The notes under the pieces were generated by a model. It ran no database searches and was not told the DNA's origin. It saw nothing but the letters and a program-made list of their open reading frames with translations. From positions 1 to 64,000 of the forward strand of contig NZ_JAFCLZ010000002.1 of NCBI RefSeq assembly GCF_018130165.1: DNA of 64,000 bases, given 5' to 3'. Source of the DNA: Bradyrhizobium sp. JYMT SZCCT0180 (GTDB lineage Bacteria; Pseudomonadota; Alphaproteobacteria; Rhizobiales; Xanthobacteraceae). This document shows, piece after piece, positions 8,387 to 17,300 of the stretch. Both the position numbers and the translations under genes were made by a program. Each line of letters opens with the position of its first letter. Position 1 is the first letter of the stretch.

Positions 8387-9934
8387 TTGTTCGACAATCT
8401 GTCGGAAAAGCTTGGTGGAATACTCGATCGGCTGACGGGCCGCGGTGCGCTGTCCGAAAAGGACGTCGACGCCGCGATGCGCGAGGTGCGCCGCGCGCTG
8501 CTCGAGGCCGACGTCTCGCTCGACGTCGTCCGCAGCTTCATCGACCGCGTGCGCGAGCAGGCAATCGGCGCCACCGTCGTCAAGTCGGTCACACCCGGCC
8601 AGATGGTGGTCAAGATCGTCCATGACGAACTGGTCGCCACGCTTGGCGCTGACGGCCAGACCATCGACCTCAATGCGGTGCCGCCGGTCGCGATCATGAT
8701 GGTCGGTCTGCAGGGCTCCGGCAAAACCACGACCACCGCAAAACTCGCCCGCCGCATGACCCAGCGCGACAAGCGCAAGGTGCTGATGGCCTCGCTCGAC
8801 ATCTATCGCCCCGCGGCGATGGAGCAGCTCGCCGTGCTCGGGCGCGATCTCGATATTCCGACGCTGCCGATCGTGGCCGGCCAGAAGCCGGCGCAAATTG
8901 CCAAACGCGCGCTGGAAGCCGCCAGGCTCGGCGGTTACGACGTCGTGCTGCTCGACACCGCCGGCCGCACCACGCTCGACGAAGAGATGATGAGCGAGGC
9001 CGCGGAGATCAAAACCGCCGCCAGCCCGCATGAAGTGCTGCTGGTCGCGGATTCTTTGACCGGCCAGGACGCAGTCAATCTCGCGCGCTCGTTCGACCAG
9101 CGCGTTGGCCTGACCGGTATCGTGCTGACGAGGGTTGATGGCGATGGCCGCGGCGGCGCCGCGCTGTCGATGCGCGCGGTCACGGGAAAGCCGATCAAGC
9201 TGATCGGCACCGGTGAAAAGACCGACGCGCTGGAGGATTTCCATCCCAGCCGTATCGCCGGCCGCATCCTCGGCATGGGCGACGTGGTGTCGCTGGTCGA
9301 AAAGGCGGCAGCGAATATCGACGCCGAAAAGGCTGCGCGCACCGCCGAACGGATGCGCAAGGGCCAGTTCGACCTGTCGGACATGCGTGAGCAGTTGCTG
9401 CAGATGGCGAACATGGGCGGCATCAGCGGGCTGATGGGCATGATGCCCGGCGTCGCCAAGATGAAGAACCAGATTGCCAATGCGGGGATCGACGACAAGA
9501 TCATCAAGCGTCAGGTCGCGGTGATCGATTCGATGACGCGGCAGGAGCGCAAGAATCCCGACATCCTGAAAGCCAGCCGCAAGAAGCGCATCGCCGCTGG
9601 CGCTGGCCTGGAGGTTCAGGAAGTCAACAAGCTCCTCAAGATGCACCGGAACATGGCCGACATGATGAAGGCAATGGGTTCGGGCAAACGCGGCCCGATG
9701 GCCGGCATCGCGCAGGCGATGGGATTTGGCGGCGGCGGCATGCCGTCGGCCGAACAGATGAAGGCACTGGCGGAGAAAATGCCGGGTGGCGCAGGCCCGG
9801 GCGGCATGCCCGCGCTGCCGAAGGATATTCCGGTGGGCTTGCGTCAGGGCCTGCCGAATTTGCCGGGGCTGACAGGCCTCAGCGGCAAGCCGACGCTGCC
9901 GGGCCTCGGCGGCTTCCCCGGCAAGAAGAAATAA
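8387..9934 (+). CDS. ffh: Signal recognition particle protein Ffh
   Basis: SRP54 GTPase that binds signal sequences and 4.5S RNA and pairs with FtsY. The NG domain has P-loop [31 protein letters not shown] and [13 protein letters not shown]. The M domain (about 305-440) is methionine-rich, with [16 protein letters not shown] and [11 protein letters not shown]. The tail is Gly/Pro/Met-rich. I place the start at TTG 8387 because AAGGA lies eight bases upstream and the family N-terminus [19 protein letters not shown] begins there; an ATG 14 codons upstream would add unrelated residues. It is first in the cluster with rpsP, rimM, trmD and rplS. Confidence 0.96.
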   Translation: MFDNLSEKLGGILDRLTGRGALSEKDVDAAMREVRRALLEADVSLDVVRSFIDRVREQAIGATVVKSVTPGQMVVKIVHDELVATLGADGQTIDLNAVPPVAIMMVGLQGSGKTTTTAKLARRMTQRDKRKVLMASLDIYRPAAMEQLAVLGRDLDIPTLPIVAGQKPAQIAKRALEAARLGGYDVVLLDTAGRTTLDEEMMSEAAEIKTAASPHEVLLVADSLTGQDAVNLARSFDQRVGLTGIVLTRVDGDGRGGAALSMRAVTGKPIKLIGTGEKTDALEDFHPSRIAGRILGMGDVVSLVEKAAANIDAEKAARTAERMRKGQFDLSDMREQLLQMANMGGISGLMGMMPGVAKMKNQIANAGIDDKIIKRQVAVIDSMTRQERKNPDILKASRKKRIAAGAGLEVQEVNKLLKMHRNMADMMKAMGSGKRGPMAGIAQAMGFGGGGMPSAEQMKALAEKMPGGAGPGGMPALPKDIPVGLRQGLPNLPGLTGLSGKPTLPGLGGFPGKKK

Positions 9935-9984
9935 TCGCGATCAATTCACTCTCATCACATCAAACCAAACTTACGGAGAATACA

Positions 9985-10317
9985 ATGTCAGTCGTTATCC
10001 GCCTCGCTCGCGCAGGCACCAAGAAGCGCCCGGTCTATCACGTCGTCGTCGCCGACTCGCGCTTTCCCCGCGACGGCCGCTTCATCGAGCGTCTCGGCCA
10101 TTTCAATCCGCTGCTGCCGAAGGACAACGAAGCCCGGCTGAAGCTCGACATGGACAAGGTCAAGTCCTGGCTCGCCAAGGGCGCGCAGCCGTCCGACCGC
10201 GTCACCCGCTTCCTCGATGCCGCCGGTGTCGTGAAGCGTGCCGCGCGCAACAACCCGGAAAAGGCCGTGCCGCGCAAGGAGCGCAAGGCCGCTGCCGAAG
10301 CCGCCGCGAAGTCATAA
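9985..10317 (+). CDS. rpsP: 30S ribosomal protein S16
   Basis: A 110-residue ribosomal protein of the small-subunit body. The N-terminus [20 protein letters not shown] and the [13 protein letters not shown] block are diagnostic. The C-terminal 30 residues are a Lys/Ala/Glu-rich extension common in alphaproteobacteria. A ribosome site (ACGGAGAATACA) precedes the ATG. It lies 50 bases after ffh and 19 bases before rimM in the conserved translation cluster. Confidence 0.98.
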   Translation: MSVVIRLARAGTKKRPVYHVVVADSRFPRDGRFIERLGHFNPLLPKDNEARLKLDMDKVKSWLAKGAQPSDRVTRFLDAAGVVKRAARNNPEKAVPRKERKAAAEAAAKS

Positions 10318-10336
10318 GCGTTAGCGGCGCGGGGCG

Positions 10337-10861
10337 GTGGCAGCACCGATTTGTGTCGCCCGGATCGGCGCCGCGCATGGCGTGCGCGGCGCGGTAAAAC
10401 TGTGGACGTTTACCGAAGACCCGCTGGCCGTGAGGGATTACGGCCCGCTGACGACCAAGGACGGCGCGCGCCAGTTCGAACTGGCGCATGCCCGTGAGGC
10501 CAAGGATCATCTGGTCGCCACGTTCAAAGGCGTCGCCACCCGCGAGGACGCCGAACGCCTCAACGGCATCGAGCTCTATATCGCGCGCGACAAACTGCCC
10601 GAGACCGACGACGACGAATATTACCACGCCGATCTGATCGGGCTGGCCGCGGTGAATGCCGCGAACGAACCGCTCGGCCGCGTCACCGCGATCCATAATT
10701 TCGGCGCCGGCGACATCATCGAGATCGCACCACCGCAGGGCCCGACCATGCTGCTGCCGTTCACCAATGCCGTGGTGCCGACGGTCGACCTTGCGGGCGG
10801 CCGCGTCGTGATAGAACTGCCCAAGGAAATTGAAGGCGACGACGTTCCGACGCTTACGTGA
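10337..10861 (+). CDS. rimM: Ribosome maturation factor RimM
   Basis: A 174-residue 16S rRNA processing factor that binds S19 and assists 30S head assembly. The N-terminal RimM domain shows [19 protein letters not shown], and the PRC-barrel half has [10 protein letters not shown] and [10 protein letters not shown]. Translation starts at GTG 10337, preceded by GGGGCG. The stop codon overlaps an in-frame GTG for trmD, indicating coupling. RimM and S16 genes travel together in most bacteria. Confidence 0.96.
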   Translation: MAAPICVARIGAAHGVRGAVKLWTFTEDPLAVRDYGPLTTKDGARQFELAHAREAKDHLVATFKGVATREDAERLNGIELYIARDKLPETDDDEYYHADLIGLAAVNAANEPLGRVTAIHNFGAGDIIEIAPPQGPTMLLPFTNAVVPTVDLAGGRVVIELPKEIEGDDVPTLT

Positions 10862-10872
10862 TCGGTTTTTTA

Positions 10873-11619
10873 ATGACCAGTTCTGAAGGTCCCTGGCGCG
10901 CCACCATCCTCACGTTGTTCCCGGACATGTTTCCGGGACCGCTCGGCGTCAGCCTGGCGGGCAAGGCGCTGGCCTCCGGGCTGTGGGCGCTGGAATCCCG
11001 CGACATCAGGGCATCGGCCACCGACCGCCACCGCAGCGTTGACGACACCCCGGCCGGCGGCGGGCCCGGCATGGTGCTGCGCGCCGACGTGCTGGCGGCG
11101 GCGATCGATGCTGCGGATGCCGGCCCGTCCGGTCCAAAGGATCGACCAAGGCTCCTGATGAGCCCCCGGGGTCGGCCATTGACCCAGTCCCGGGTGATCG
11201 AGCTCGCCGCCGGTCCGGGACCGCTGATCGTCTGCGGCCGGTTCGAGGGCATCGACGAGCGGGTCATTGCAGCCCGCGGGCTCGAGGAGGTCTCGATCGG
11301 CGATTACGTGCTGTCCGGCGGTGAGGTCGCCGCCATGGTGCTGGTGGACGCCTGTGTCCGGCTCTTGCCGGGGGTGATGGGAAGACTGGCCTCGGGGACC
11401 GAGGAGAGTTTTTCCGAGGGACTACTGGAATACCCTCAATATACCCGCCCGCAGGAGTTCGAGGGCCGAACGATCCCGGAAATCCTCACTTCCGGCGACC
11501 ATGCCAAGGTTGCCGCCTGGCGTCAGGCCGAGGCTGAAGCCCTGACCAGGGCGCGGCGGCCGGATTTGTGGGCGATTAAGGCCCGCCAAAAACGCCCAAA
11601 AAGCACGACAGACGGGTGA
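10873..11619 (+). CDS. trmD: tRNA (guanine-N1)-methyltransferase TrmD
   Basis: SPOUT-class enzyme methylating G37 of tRNAs with S-adenosylmethionine, which prevents frameshifting. The protein shows [13 protein letters not shown] at the start, [12 protein letters not shown], the cofactor knot region [12 protein letters not shown] with [10 protein letters not shown], and a C-terminal helical domain. The ATG at 10873 gives 248 residues. An in-frame GTG at 10858 overlapping the rimM stop is equally plausible and adds MIGFL. Neither has a strong ribosome site, consistent with translation coupled to rimM. Confidence 0.96.
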   Translation: MTSSEGPWRATILTLFPDMFPGPLGVSLAGKALASGLWALESRDIRASATDRHRSVDDTPAGGGPGMVLRADVLAAAIDAADAGPSGPKDRPRLLMSPRGRPLTQSRVIELAAGPGPLIVCGRFEGIDERVIAARGLEEVSIGDYVLSGGEVAAMVLVDACVRLLPGVMGRLASGTEESFSEGLLEYPQYTRPQEFEGRTIPEILTSGDHAKVAAWRQAEAEALTRARRPDLWAIKARQKRPKSTTDG

Positions 11620-11733
11620 CAAGCACGCTTCGATGCCTTATACGAGCGCCAAATCCGCAGCATACAGCAGGATAGATGGACGTTCGCGCAGCCCGCGCTG
11701 GACTGGCTGGGCGCGCCGCCGATGGAGATTTCA

Positions 11734-12114
11734 ATGAACATCATTCAACAGCTCGAAAAAGAGCAATTCGACAAATTGGCCGCGACCAAGTCGATCCCCG
11801 AATTCGGCCCCGGCGACACTGTGATCGTCAACGTCAAGGTGGTCGAAGGCGAGCGCACCCGCGTGCAGGCCTATGAAGGCGTTTGCATCGGCCGTTCCGG
11901 CGGCGGGCTCAACGAGAGCTTCACCGTTCGCAAGATTTCCTACGGCGAAGGCGTGGAACGCGTCTTCCCGGTGATGTCGCCGATGATCGACTCGATCAAG
12001 GTGGTGCGCCGCGGCAAGGTGCGTCGCGCCAAGCTGTATTACCTGCGCCAACTGCGCGGCAAGTCGGCCCGCATCGTCGAGAAGACCGAGCGCGCGACCG
12101 CCGTCGGCGAGTAA
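11734..12114 (+). CDS. rplS: 50S ribosomal protein L19
   Basis: A 126-residue protein of the subunit interface. Conserved blocks are [21 protein letters not shown] and the [14 protein letters not shown] stretch. The ATG at 11734 follows ATGGAGATTTCA at standard spacing and gives the expected N-terminus [11 protein letters not shown]; an upstream in-frame ATG overlaps that ribosome site. It is the last gene of the ffh-rpsP-rimM-trmD cluster, followed after 26 bases by a strong terminator. Confidence 0.98.
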   Translation: MNIIQQLEKEQFDKLAATKSIPEFGPGDTVIVNVKVVEGERTRVQAYEGVCIGRSGGGLNESFTVRKISYGEGVERVFPVMSPMIDSIKVVRRGKVRRAKLYYLRQLRGKSARIVEKTERATAVGE

Positions 12115-12140
12115 TTCGTCTCCTGCAGGGGGATGTGACC

Positions 12141-12172
12141 AAAAGCGCGGGGTTTGGCCCCGCGCTTTTTTT
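12141..12172 (+). terminator. Intrinsic terminator after rplS
   Basis: GCGCGGGG pairs with CCCCGCGC around loop TTTGG and is followed by a run of seven T; the leading AAAA can pair with the T run. It closes the ribosomal/SRP cluster and separates it from leuC. Confidence 0.93.
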
Positions 12173-12183
12173 GTTGGGCGTTT

Positions 12184-12209
12184 CGTCATTGCAACGGCCC
12201 GCAATGACG
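12184..12209. repeat. Short perfect inverted repeat CGTCATTGC/GCAATGACG
   Basis: A nine-base perfect stem with an eight-base spacer just after the rplS terminator. The arms match the outer arms of the longer element at 57721-57863, so this looks like a solo half or minimal form of that repeat class. Confidence 0.65.
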
Positions 12210-12261
12210 GTGGATATAAACGCATATCGCGCTTAGATACCTCATGTGCTATGAGGCTAGA

Positions 12262-12396
12262 ATGGTTCCAGATCAAACCAGCTTTGCAGGCCGGCGCGTC
12301 GATCCCTTCGTGATCGACGACCGCTCGCGCCTGCCCGGCCGTTTCTTCGGACGCTTTGCGACCTCGGCGACGTCAGAGCTTAGCTGCGGCCTTTGA
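12262..12396 (+). CDS. Possible 44-residue small protein upstream of leuC
   Basis: A short reading frame (MVPDQTSFAG to SELSCGL) whose ATG follows GAGG at seven-base spacing. That GAGG overlaps the right arm of a small hairpin CTCAT/ATGAG at 12241-12255. It ends about 80 bases before leuC. It has no run of leucine codons, so it does not look like a classical attenuation peptide. I do not recognise a family. It could be a genuine small protein, a leader peptide or chance. The rest of the 360-base gap between rplS and leuC shows nothing beyond the terminator and short repeat. Confidence 0.3.
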   Translation: MVPDQTSFAGRRVDPFVIDDRSRLPGRFFGRFATSATSELSCGL

Positions 12397-12474
12397 TGCC
12401 GCGCTGACTGCCCGTTGCTTGCGCTGATAACCGCGCTGACCGCTCACACAGAATCATTTTTGGAGCTTACGCTC

Positions 12475-13881
12475 ATGTCCAACCCCACCACGCTGTACGA
12501 CAAAATCTGGAACGACCACCTGGTGCACGAAGCCGATGACGGCACCTGCCTGCTCTATATCGACCGCCATCTGGTGCACGAGGTGACTTCTCCGCAGGCG
12601 TTCGAAGGCCTGCGCGCCACGGGCCGCAAGGTTCGCGCGCCGGAGAAGACGCTGGCCGTCGTCGACCACAACATCCCGACCACCGATCGCTCGAAGCCGA
12701 ATCCCGATCCTGAAAGCATCGAGCAGATGCGCGTGATGGCCGACAACGCCAAGGAATTCGGCATCACCTATTTCAACGAGCACGACAAGCGCCAGGGCAT
12801 CGTGCACGTGATCGGCCCCGAGCAGGGCTTCACGCTGCCCGGCACCACCATCGTCTGCGGCGACAGCCACACGTCAACGCATGGCGCGTTCGGCGCGCTG
12901 GCGCACGGCATCGGCACATCAGAGGTCGAGCACGTGCTGGCGACGCAGACGCTGATCCAGAAAAAAGCAAAAAACATGCGCGCGGTGGTCGACGGCAAAT
13001 TGCCCGACGGCGTCACCGGCAAGGACATCATCCTGGCCATCATCGGCGAGATCGGCACCGCCGGCGGCACCGGCTACGTGCTGGAATATGCTGGCGATGC
13101 GATCCGCGCGCTGACGATGGAAGGCCGCATGACGGTCTGCAACATGTCGATCGAAGGCGGTGCCCGCGCCGGCCTGATCGCGCCGGATGAAAAGGCGTTC
13201 GAATTCCTCAAGGGCCGTCCGATGTCGCCGAAGGGCGAGGCGTGGGACGCCGCGATGCGCTACTGGGAAACCCTGCGCTCGGACGAAGGCGCACATTTCG
13301 ACCACGAGATCCGGCTGGATGCGGCCAAGCTGCCGCCGATCGTCACCTGGGGCACCTCGCCCGAGGACGTGGTGTCGATCACGGGCATGGTGCCGGACCC
13401 CGACCAGATCGCCGATGAAGCCAAGCGGCTCTCAAAGCATCGCGCGCTGAAATACATGGGCCTGACCGCAGGGACCAGGATCACCGACATCAAGCTCGAC
13501 CGCGTGTTCATCGGCTCCTGCACCAACGGCCGCATCGAGGATTTGCGCGCGGCGGCGAAAGTCGCCGAAGGCAAGACCGTCAACGGCCACGTCAGCGCGA
13601 TGATCGTGCCGGGCTCGGGCATCGTAAAGGAACAGGCGGAAGCCGAAGGCCTCGACAAGATCTTCATCAAGGCCGGCTTCGAATGGCGCGAGCCGGGCTG
13701 CTCGATGTGTCTGGCCATGAACCCCGACAAGCTGTCGCCGGAAGAGCGCTGCGCCTCGACCTCGAACCGCAATTTCGAGGGCCGGCAGGGCTTCAAGGGC
13801 CGCACGCATCTGGTGTCGCCGGCGATGGCGGCCGCAGCTGCGATTGCCGGGCACTTCGTCGACATCAGGGAGTGGCGTTAA
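12475..13881 (+). CDS. leuC: 3-isopropylmalate dehydratase large subunit
   Basis: The catalytic [4Fe-4S] subunit of isopropylmalate isomerase in leucine synthesis; it pairs with LeuD (18259). The 468-residue protein begins [13 protein letters not shown] and contains [22 protein letters not shown], and the cluster cysteines in [11 protein letters not shown] and [10 protein letters not shown]. The ATG at 12475 follows TGGAG and matches the family N-terminus; an in-frame ATG 20 codons upstream would add an unrelated tail. Unlike enterobacteria, leuD and leuB are several kilobases away. Confidence 0.98.
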   Translation: MSNPTTLYDKIWNDHLVHEADDGTCLLYIDRHLVHEVTSPQAFEGLRATGRKVRAPEKTLAVVDHNIPTTDRSKPNPDPESIEQMRVMADNAKEFGITYFNEHDKRQGIVHVIGPEQGFTLPGTTIVCGDSHTSTHGAFGALAHGIGTSEVEHVLATQTLIQKKAKNMRAVVDGKLPDGVTGKDIILAIIGEIGTAGGTGYVLEYAGDAIRALTMEGRMTVCNMSIEGGARAGLIAPDEKAFEFLKGRPMSPKGEAWDAAMRYWETLRSDEGAHFDHEIRLDAAKLPPIVTWGTSPEDVVSITGMVPDPDQIADEAKRLSKHRALKYMGLTAGTRITDIKLDRVFIGSCTNGRIEDLRAAAKVAEGKTVNGHVSAMIVPGSGIVKEQAEAEGLDKIFIKAGFEWREPGCSMCLAMNPDKLSPEERCASTSNRNFEGRQGFKGRTHLVSPAMAAAAAIAGHFVDIREWR

Positions 13882-13981
13882 CGCGCGTTGCCTCAACCTC
13901 GATCCATTCTGGCAACGCCTCGTTAAGGCGCAGGGCTCAGACTGGCTCCTCGGCGGGAATGATCATCGCGAGGAGCCTGAA

Positions 13982-14191
13982 GTGGCCGATAAACCAGAAT
14001 ATGTCGATATGATCAGCGAGGCGACGCGCCAGAGCCGGCGCAACGTCTCGCGCATTGTCGATCTCGTCCCCGCCACACCCAAGGACACAAGGCGCCTCAG
14101 CAACTGGCCGCCCGAGCATTGGCGGGAATGGCGGCTGGAAGCGTTGACGCCGTGGAAGATCAAGCCCTGGAAGGGCAAGGACTGGGACTGA
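13982..14191 (+). CDS. Small basic hypothetical protein (69 residues)
   Basis: Starts at GTG 13982 with a strong ribosome site, GAGGAG six bases upstream. The product has a helical basic first half (EATRQSRRNVSRIVD) and a Trp-rich, Lys-rich tail (WPPEHWREWRLE, then WKIKPWKGKDWD). There is no signal peptide or membrane segment. It is followed at once by a terminator, which supports a real transcript end. The gene may be cotranscribed with leuC or have its own promoter. I do not recognise its function. Confidence 0.6.
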   Translation: MADKPEYVDMISEATRQSRRNVSRIVDLVPATPKDTRRLSNWPPEHWREWRLEALTPWKIKPWKGKDWD

Positions 14192-14214
14192 GCCTTTGCG
14201 CTCGTCGCTTTCAT

Positions 14215-14246
14215 AAAAAACAGGCGCCCCAGCGGGCGCCTGTTTT
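14215..14246 (+). terminator. Intrinsic terminator, downstream of the 69-residue gene
   Basis: ACAGGCGCCC pairs with GGGCGCCTGT around loop CAGC, flanked by six A on the left and TTTT on the right. It lies 24 bases after the small gene and ends the leuC region; the A/T flanks would let it work on both strands. Confidence 0.92.
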
Positions 14247-14322
14247 GCTTCCCGGGCCTGGCCGGGGCCTCGTTCAAGGAACTCGATCCGACAGCGTCAA
14301 CACTTTGCTAAGGGCCGGCTGG

Positions 14323-14338
14323 TAAACTCCCCCTTAAC
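14323..14338 (+). promoter_or_regulatory. Candidate CtrA-like box upstream of the chemoreceptor gene
   Basis: TAAA, seven bases, TTAAC: one mismatch from the alphaproteobacterial CtrA consensus TTAA-N7-TTAAC. It lies about 140 bases before the chemoreceptor start. CtrA controls motility and chemotaxis genes in this class, so the position is sensible, but a near match of this size can arise by chance. The remaining 14247-14477 region holds two GC-rich hairpins and no gene. Confidence 0.25.
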
Positions 14339-14477
14339 CAATCAGAAAATCGATAGCTGCCTTTAGGATCCCCTCGTGTCGAGGGCTTGATCCGACGCGG
14401 CGCCGCGCCACGGGCGGTCCCCGGGGCCGCCGCAACGGTTCGGCAGCGCAAATTTTCCTCCAGAGAGACTTGAGAAA

Positions 14478-16175
14478 ATGATCGCCAGATTTCAAAACCT
14501 GCCCATTATTGCCAAGATCGCGGTACCTGCCGCGATCGTCGCCCTTGTGGCGGTCGGGATCGTCGTGCAGGCCTCGATGGCGCTGAGCAATTTGTCCGCG
14601 ACGGCGGCGAGCCTCGTCGACGGCAACGCGATGCGGGTGCAATACAGTCTGCAGGCCGAAAGCCATTTCAACAGCGCCGCGGTGAGCGAGAAGAACGTCA
14701 TCCTCTCCGGCACGGACAGCAAGGCTATCAGCCGGAACGTCGAGTCCTACGGCAAGGCCACCGATGCCACGCTGGAGGCGATCGATCGTCTGGCGACCGT
14801 CACCACCGCTCCCGAACAGCGCCAGTTGATCGACACCATGCGAACCGCAGTCAAGGACCGCCGGGTCGCCAGCGCCAAGGTGTTCGAACTGGCGGCCGCC
14901 GGCAAAATGGAGGAAGCATTCGCCTATTCGGTCAACGTCGCGGCCAAGCATCGCCAGACCGCGATCGCGGCGGTGGGACAACTCATCACCATTAATACGG
15001 ACGCCATGCGCGCCGCGCGCGACGCGAGCGTCGCCAGCGCCGAATACACCCGTTTCTTGCTCGTGGTCGGGGCGATTGTCGGCCTGCTGCTGGCCTTTGC
15101 TATCCTCGGCTGGATCGCGTTCGGCCAGATCGCCCAGCCATTGCGGCGCATGACGCTTGAAATGACCAAGCTTGCCGGGGGCGATCTCGATATTTCGATC
15201 GTCGGTGCCGGCCGCACCGACGAGGTTGGCGGTCTCGCCAAGTCGCTCACCGTCTTCAAGGAAAATGCGATGACGGCGCGGCGCCTCGAAGCCGAACAGC
15301 GCGAGGAGCAGGTTCGCAAGGAAGCCCGGCAGCGTGCCATCGAAGGTTACATTGCGACCTTCGACGTCCAGGTCTCCGAAGCCCTGCAAACGCTGACCGC
15401 GGCGTCGGCCGAGATGCACGCCACTGCCGGCAGCATGACGGCAACGGCGGAGGAAACCAGCCGGCAGGCCACCGCTGTCGCCAACGCCTCCGACGTCGCC
15501 TCCGCGAACGTGCAGACGGTTGCCGTGGCGACCGAGGAACTGCATGCCTCAATCAGCGAAATCTCGCGCCAGGTGGCGCAGGCGTCCCAGACCGCCAACC
15601 TTGCGGTCGCCGAAACCGACCGCACCAACAAGACCGTCGAGGGCCTGGCCGAAGCGGCACAGAAGATCGGCGATGTCATTGCGCTGATCCAGAACATCGC
15701 GTCGCAGACCAATTTGCTGGCGCTCAACGCCACGATCGAAGCGGCGCGCGCCGGCGAGTCCGGCAAGGGCTTTGCCGTCGTCGCCACCGAGGTGAAGGCG
15801 CTTGCCACCCAGACCGCGAAGGCGACCGAGGATATTTCAGCCCAGATCGCCGCGATCCAGCAGGAGACCGGCAACGCCGTGACCGCCATCAAGACGATCG
15901 GAACGACGATCGCCCAGATGAACGAAATCGCCACGGCGATCGCTGCCGCGGTCGAGCAGCAGAGCGCTGCCACCCGCGACATTGCGCAGAACATCCAGGA
16001 AGTTTCGAAGGGGACGACCGAGGTATCTTCGAACGTCGGCAGCGTCAACGACGCCGCCAACGAGACCGGCGCCGCGGCGTCGGAAGTGCTGACGGCGGCT
16101 GACGACCTCAGCCATCAATCGGAGAAGCTGCGCGCCGACGTCAACACTTTCCTCGATCTCATTCGCGCCGCCTGA
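14478..16175 (+). CDS. Methyl-accepting chemotaxis protein
   Basis: A 565-residue transmembrane chemoreceptor. TM1 lies at about residues 10-32, a periplasmic four-helix-type sensor at about 33-192, TM2 at about 193-215, then a HAMP domain (about 216-270) and a long cytoplasmic coiled-coil. Its hairpin tip NLLALNATIEAARAGESGKGF is the CheA/CheW contact site. Methylation regions flank the tip. The C-terminus lacks the NWETF-type CheR/CheB tether. The ATG follows GAGAGACTTGAGAAA. No other che or fli genes are in view, so this is an orphan receptor; the ligand is unknown. Confidence 0.95.
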   Translation: MIARFQNLPIIAKIAVPAAIVALVAVGIVVQASMALSNLSATAASLVDGNAMRVQYSLQAESHFNSAAVSEKNVILSGTDSKAISRNVESYGKATDATLEAIDRLATVTTAPEQRQLIDTMRTAVKDRRVASAKVFELAAAGKMEEAFAYSVNVAAKHRQTAIAAVGQLITINTDAMRAARDASVASAEYTRFLLVVGAIVGLLLAFAILGWIAFGQIAQPLRRMTLEMTKLAGGDLDISIVGAGRTDEVGGLAKSLTVFKENAMTARRLEAEQREEQVRKEARQRAIEGYIATFDVQVSEALQTLTAASAEMHATAGSMTATAEETSRQATAVANASDVASANVQTVAVATEELHASISEISRQVAQASQTANLAVAETDRTNKTVEGLAEAAQKIGDVIALIQNIASQTNLLALNATIEAARAGESGKGFAVVATEVKALATQTAKATEDISAQIAAIQQETGNAVTAIKTIGTTIAQMNEIATAIAAAVEQQSAATRDIAQNIQEVSKGTTEVSSNVGSVNDAANETGAAASEVLTAADDLSHQSEKLRADVNTFLDLIRAA

Positions 16176-16188
16176 TCGCTATCACACC

Positions 16189-16226
16189 GTAGGGTGGGCA
16201 AAGGCGCGCAAGCGCCGTGCCCACCA
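16189..16226. repeat. Half copy of the GTAGGGTGGGC palindromic class
   Basis: GGTGGGCA/TGCCCACC arms enclose GGCGC/GCGCC. This is the left half of the fuller elements at 31539 and 55916. It lies between the convergent chemoreceptor and Tyr-rich protein genes and may serve as their shared transcript end. Confidence 0.75.
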
Positions 16227-16237
16227 TAGCGCGTCGC

Positions 16238-16552
16238 TCACCAATATGGCCCGAACCCGAAGCCGAACGTGAACGGCGCCGGTGCGTAATAGGGATATGG
16301 CCGGTAGTAATTGGGGCGCGTGTAATAGCGGGGTCCGTAATACGGCCGATAGTATGGGCGAGCAAACGGCCGATAATATCCGTAACCGTAATGGCGCCGG
16401 TAATAGCGTTGCGCGCTGAAGTCGGTCGCACCTGATGTGCCGGCGGTTTGTTGCTTCATTTGCGGCGATGCCGCGGCTGCCGAATTGACCGCCGCCGGGC
16501 CGGCAAACACCAGAGCGCCCGCGACAGCAGCTGCTCCGATCAAAGTCTTCAT
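16238..16552 (-). CDS. Small exported Tyr/Arg/Pro-rich protein
   Basis: A 104-residue protein with a clear signal peptide (MKTLIGAAAVAGALVFAG to AAAA). The mature part is dominated by Tyr, Arg and Pro (YYRRHYGYGYYRPF, RPYYRPYYGPRYY), ending in FGFGFGPYW. It has no cysteine and no known catalytic motif. Similar low-complexity exported proteins are common in Bradyrhizobium, and their role is unknown. AGAGGTAGATCGTC precedes the ATG. It is the first of three consecutive small exported proteins on this strand. Confidence 0.75.
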   Translation of the reverse strand: MKTLIGAAAVAGALVFAGPAAVNSAAAASPQMKQQTAGTSGATDFSAQRYYRRHYGYGYYRPFARPYYRPYYGPRYYTRPNYYRPYPYYAPAPFTFGFGFGPYW

Positions 16553-16632
16553 GACGATCTACCTCTTCTGATTCAGGATCATCAAATAACAGACAGCAAT
16601 GGCGCCCGTTTCGTGGCAGTCACCTTGAAGTG

Positions 16633-16660
16633 AAAACAGACCCGCGATGAACGGGCCTGC
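16633..16660 (-). terminator. Intrinsic terminator of the His-rich protein gene
   Basis: On the minus strand CAGGCCCG pairs with CGGGTCTG (one G-U pair) around a seven-base loop and is followed by TTTT. An outer GTGA/TCAC pairing extends the stem. It lies 26 bases after the stop of the His-rich gene. Confidence 0.75.
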
Positions 16661-16685
16661 TCACTTCACTAATGCAAATTCGCGA

Positions 16686-16922
16686 TCACCAGCGGCGATG
16701 ATGGTGACGATGATGATGATGCCGACGGTGGTGGTGATGACGATGCCAGCGATGATGGCGATGTCGCCATCCCGCCTCTGTCGTCTCGGGCTTGACATCC
16801 TCCTGAACGGCGGCGGCAGCGCCGGGGTTGCTCAGCGACAACGCGTTAGCGCGCTCGGTTGGAGCGGCTATAACGAGCATGGCGCCAAAGGCGGCAAGCC
16901 CCAGAACTTTCGTCATCTGCAT
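16686..16922 (-). CDS. Small exported histidine-rich protein
   Basis: A 78-residue protein that begins at ATG 16922 after AAGGAGACTACAT. A signal peptide (MTKVLGLAAFGAMLVIAAP to ANA) is followed by a short spacer and a C-terminal tail of about 26 residues in which nearly all positions are His, Arg or Trp, with runs such as HHHHRRHHHH. Such a tail could bind Ni, Zn or Cu in the periplasm; that is inference from composition. A longer upstream reading frame exists but lacks the ribosome site and signal peptide. The region 16923-17300 to its right shows no gene. Confidence 0.72.
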   Translation of the reverse strand: MQMTKVLGLAAFGAMLVIAAPTERANALSLSNPGAAAAVQEDVKPETTEAGWRHRHHRWHRHHHHRRHHHHRHHHRRW

Positions 16923-17300
16923 ATGTAGTCTCCTTGGTCCTTCAGCGATGAGCTTACGCTCACGCGGGGATTTCACGTTCGTGGCAAGCGGTGCTCGACA
17001 AGCAGCCGCTACGCCGCGACGCAGTTCAAAGCTTGATGCTGAGGACGTGAATGCGAACTGAATGACTGCGCCACGAAGATGAACAGGGAGCGTGTACATC
17101 GGTTCCGATTAATTTCAGCGGCGCGTCAAACCGGCGCAGACTGCCGTTGCATCGCTGCAGACACTCTGCACTCATGAGCCCGTCATGATTTCAAACATGA
17201 ACGCCACGACATCGCACGTGGCGACGGCCATTCTCATTCATGGCTCGCCGGCGCAGATATATTTGGAACGCTGATCGATCTGGGAGCTAGCGCGCAGGCG

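Noticed and set aside
8225..9646. Long reverse-strand open frame opposite ffh
   Set aside because: Ffh on the forward strand is certain; the reverse frame is an antisense shadow of high third-position GC.
12262..12396. Reading the 44-residue frame as a classical leucine attenuator
   Set aside because: It has no leucine-codon cluster, and no alternative terminator hairpin with a T run precedes leuC.
16923..17099. Longer version of the His-rich protein with 59 extra N-terminal residues
   Set aside because: The internal ATG at 16922 has a strong ribosome site and directly begins a signal peptide; the longer form would bury it.
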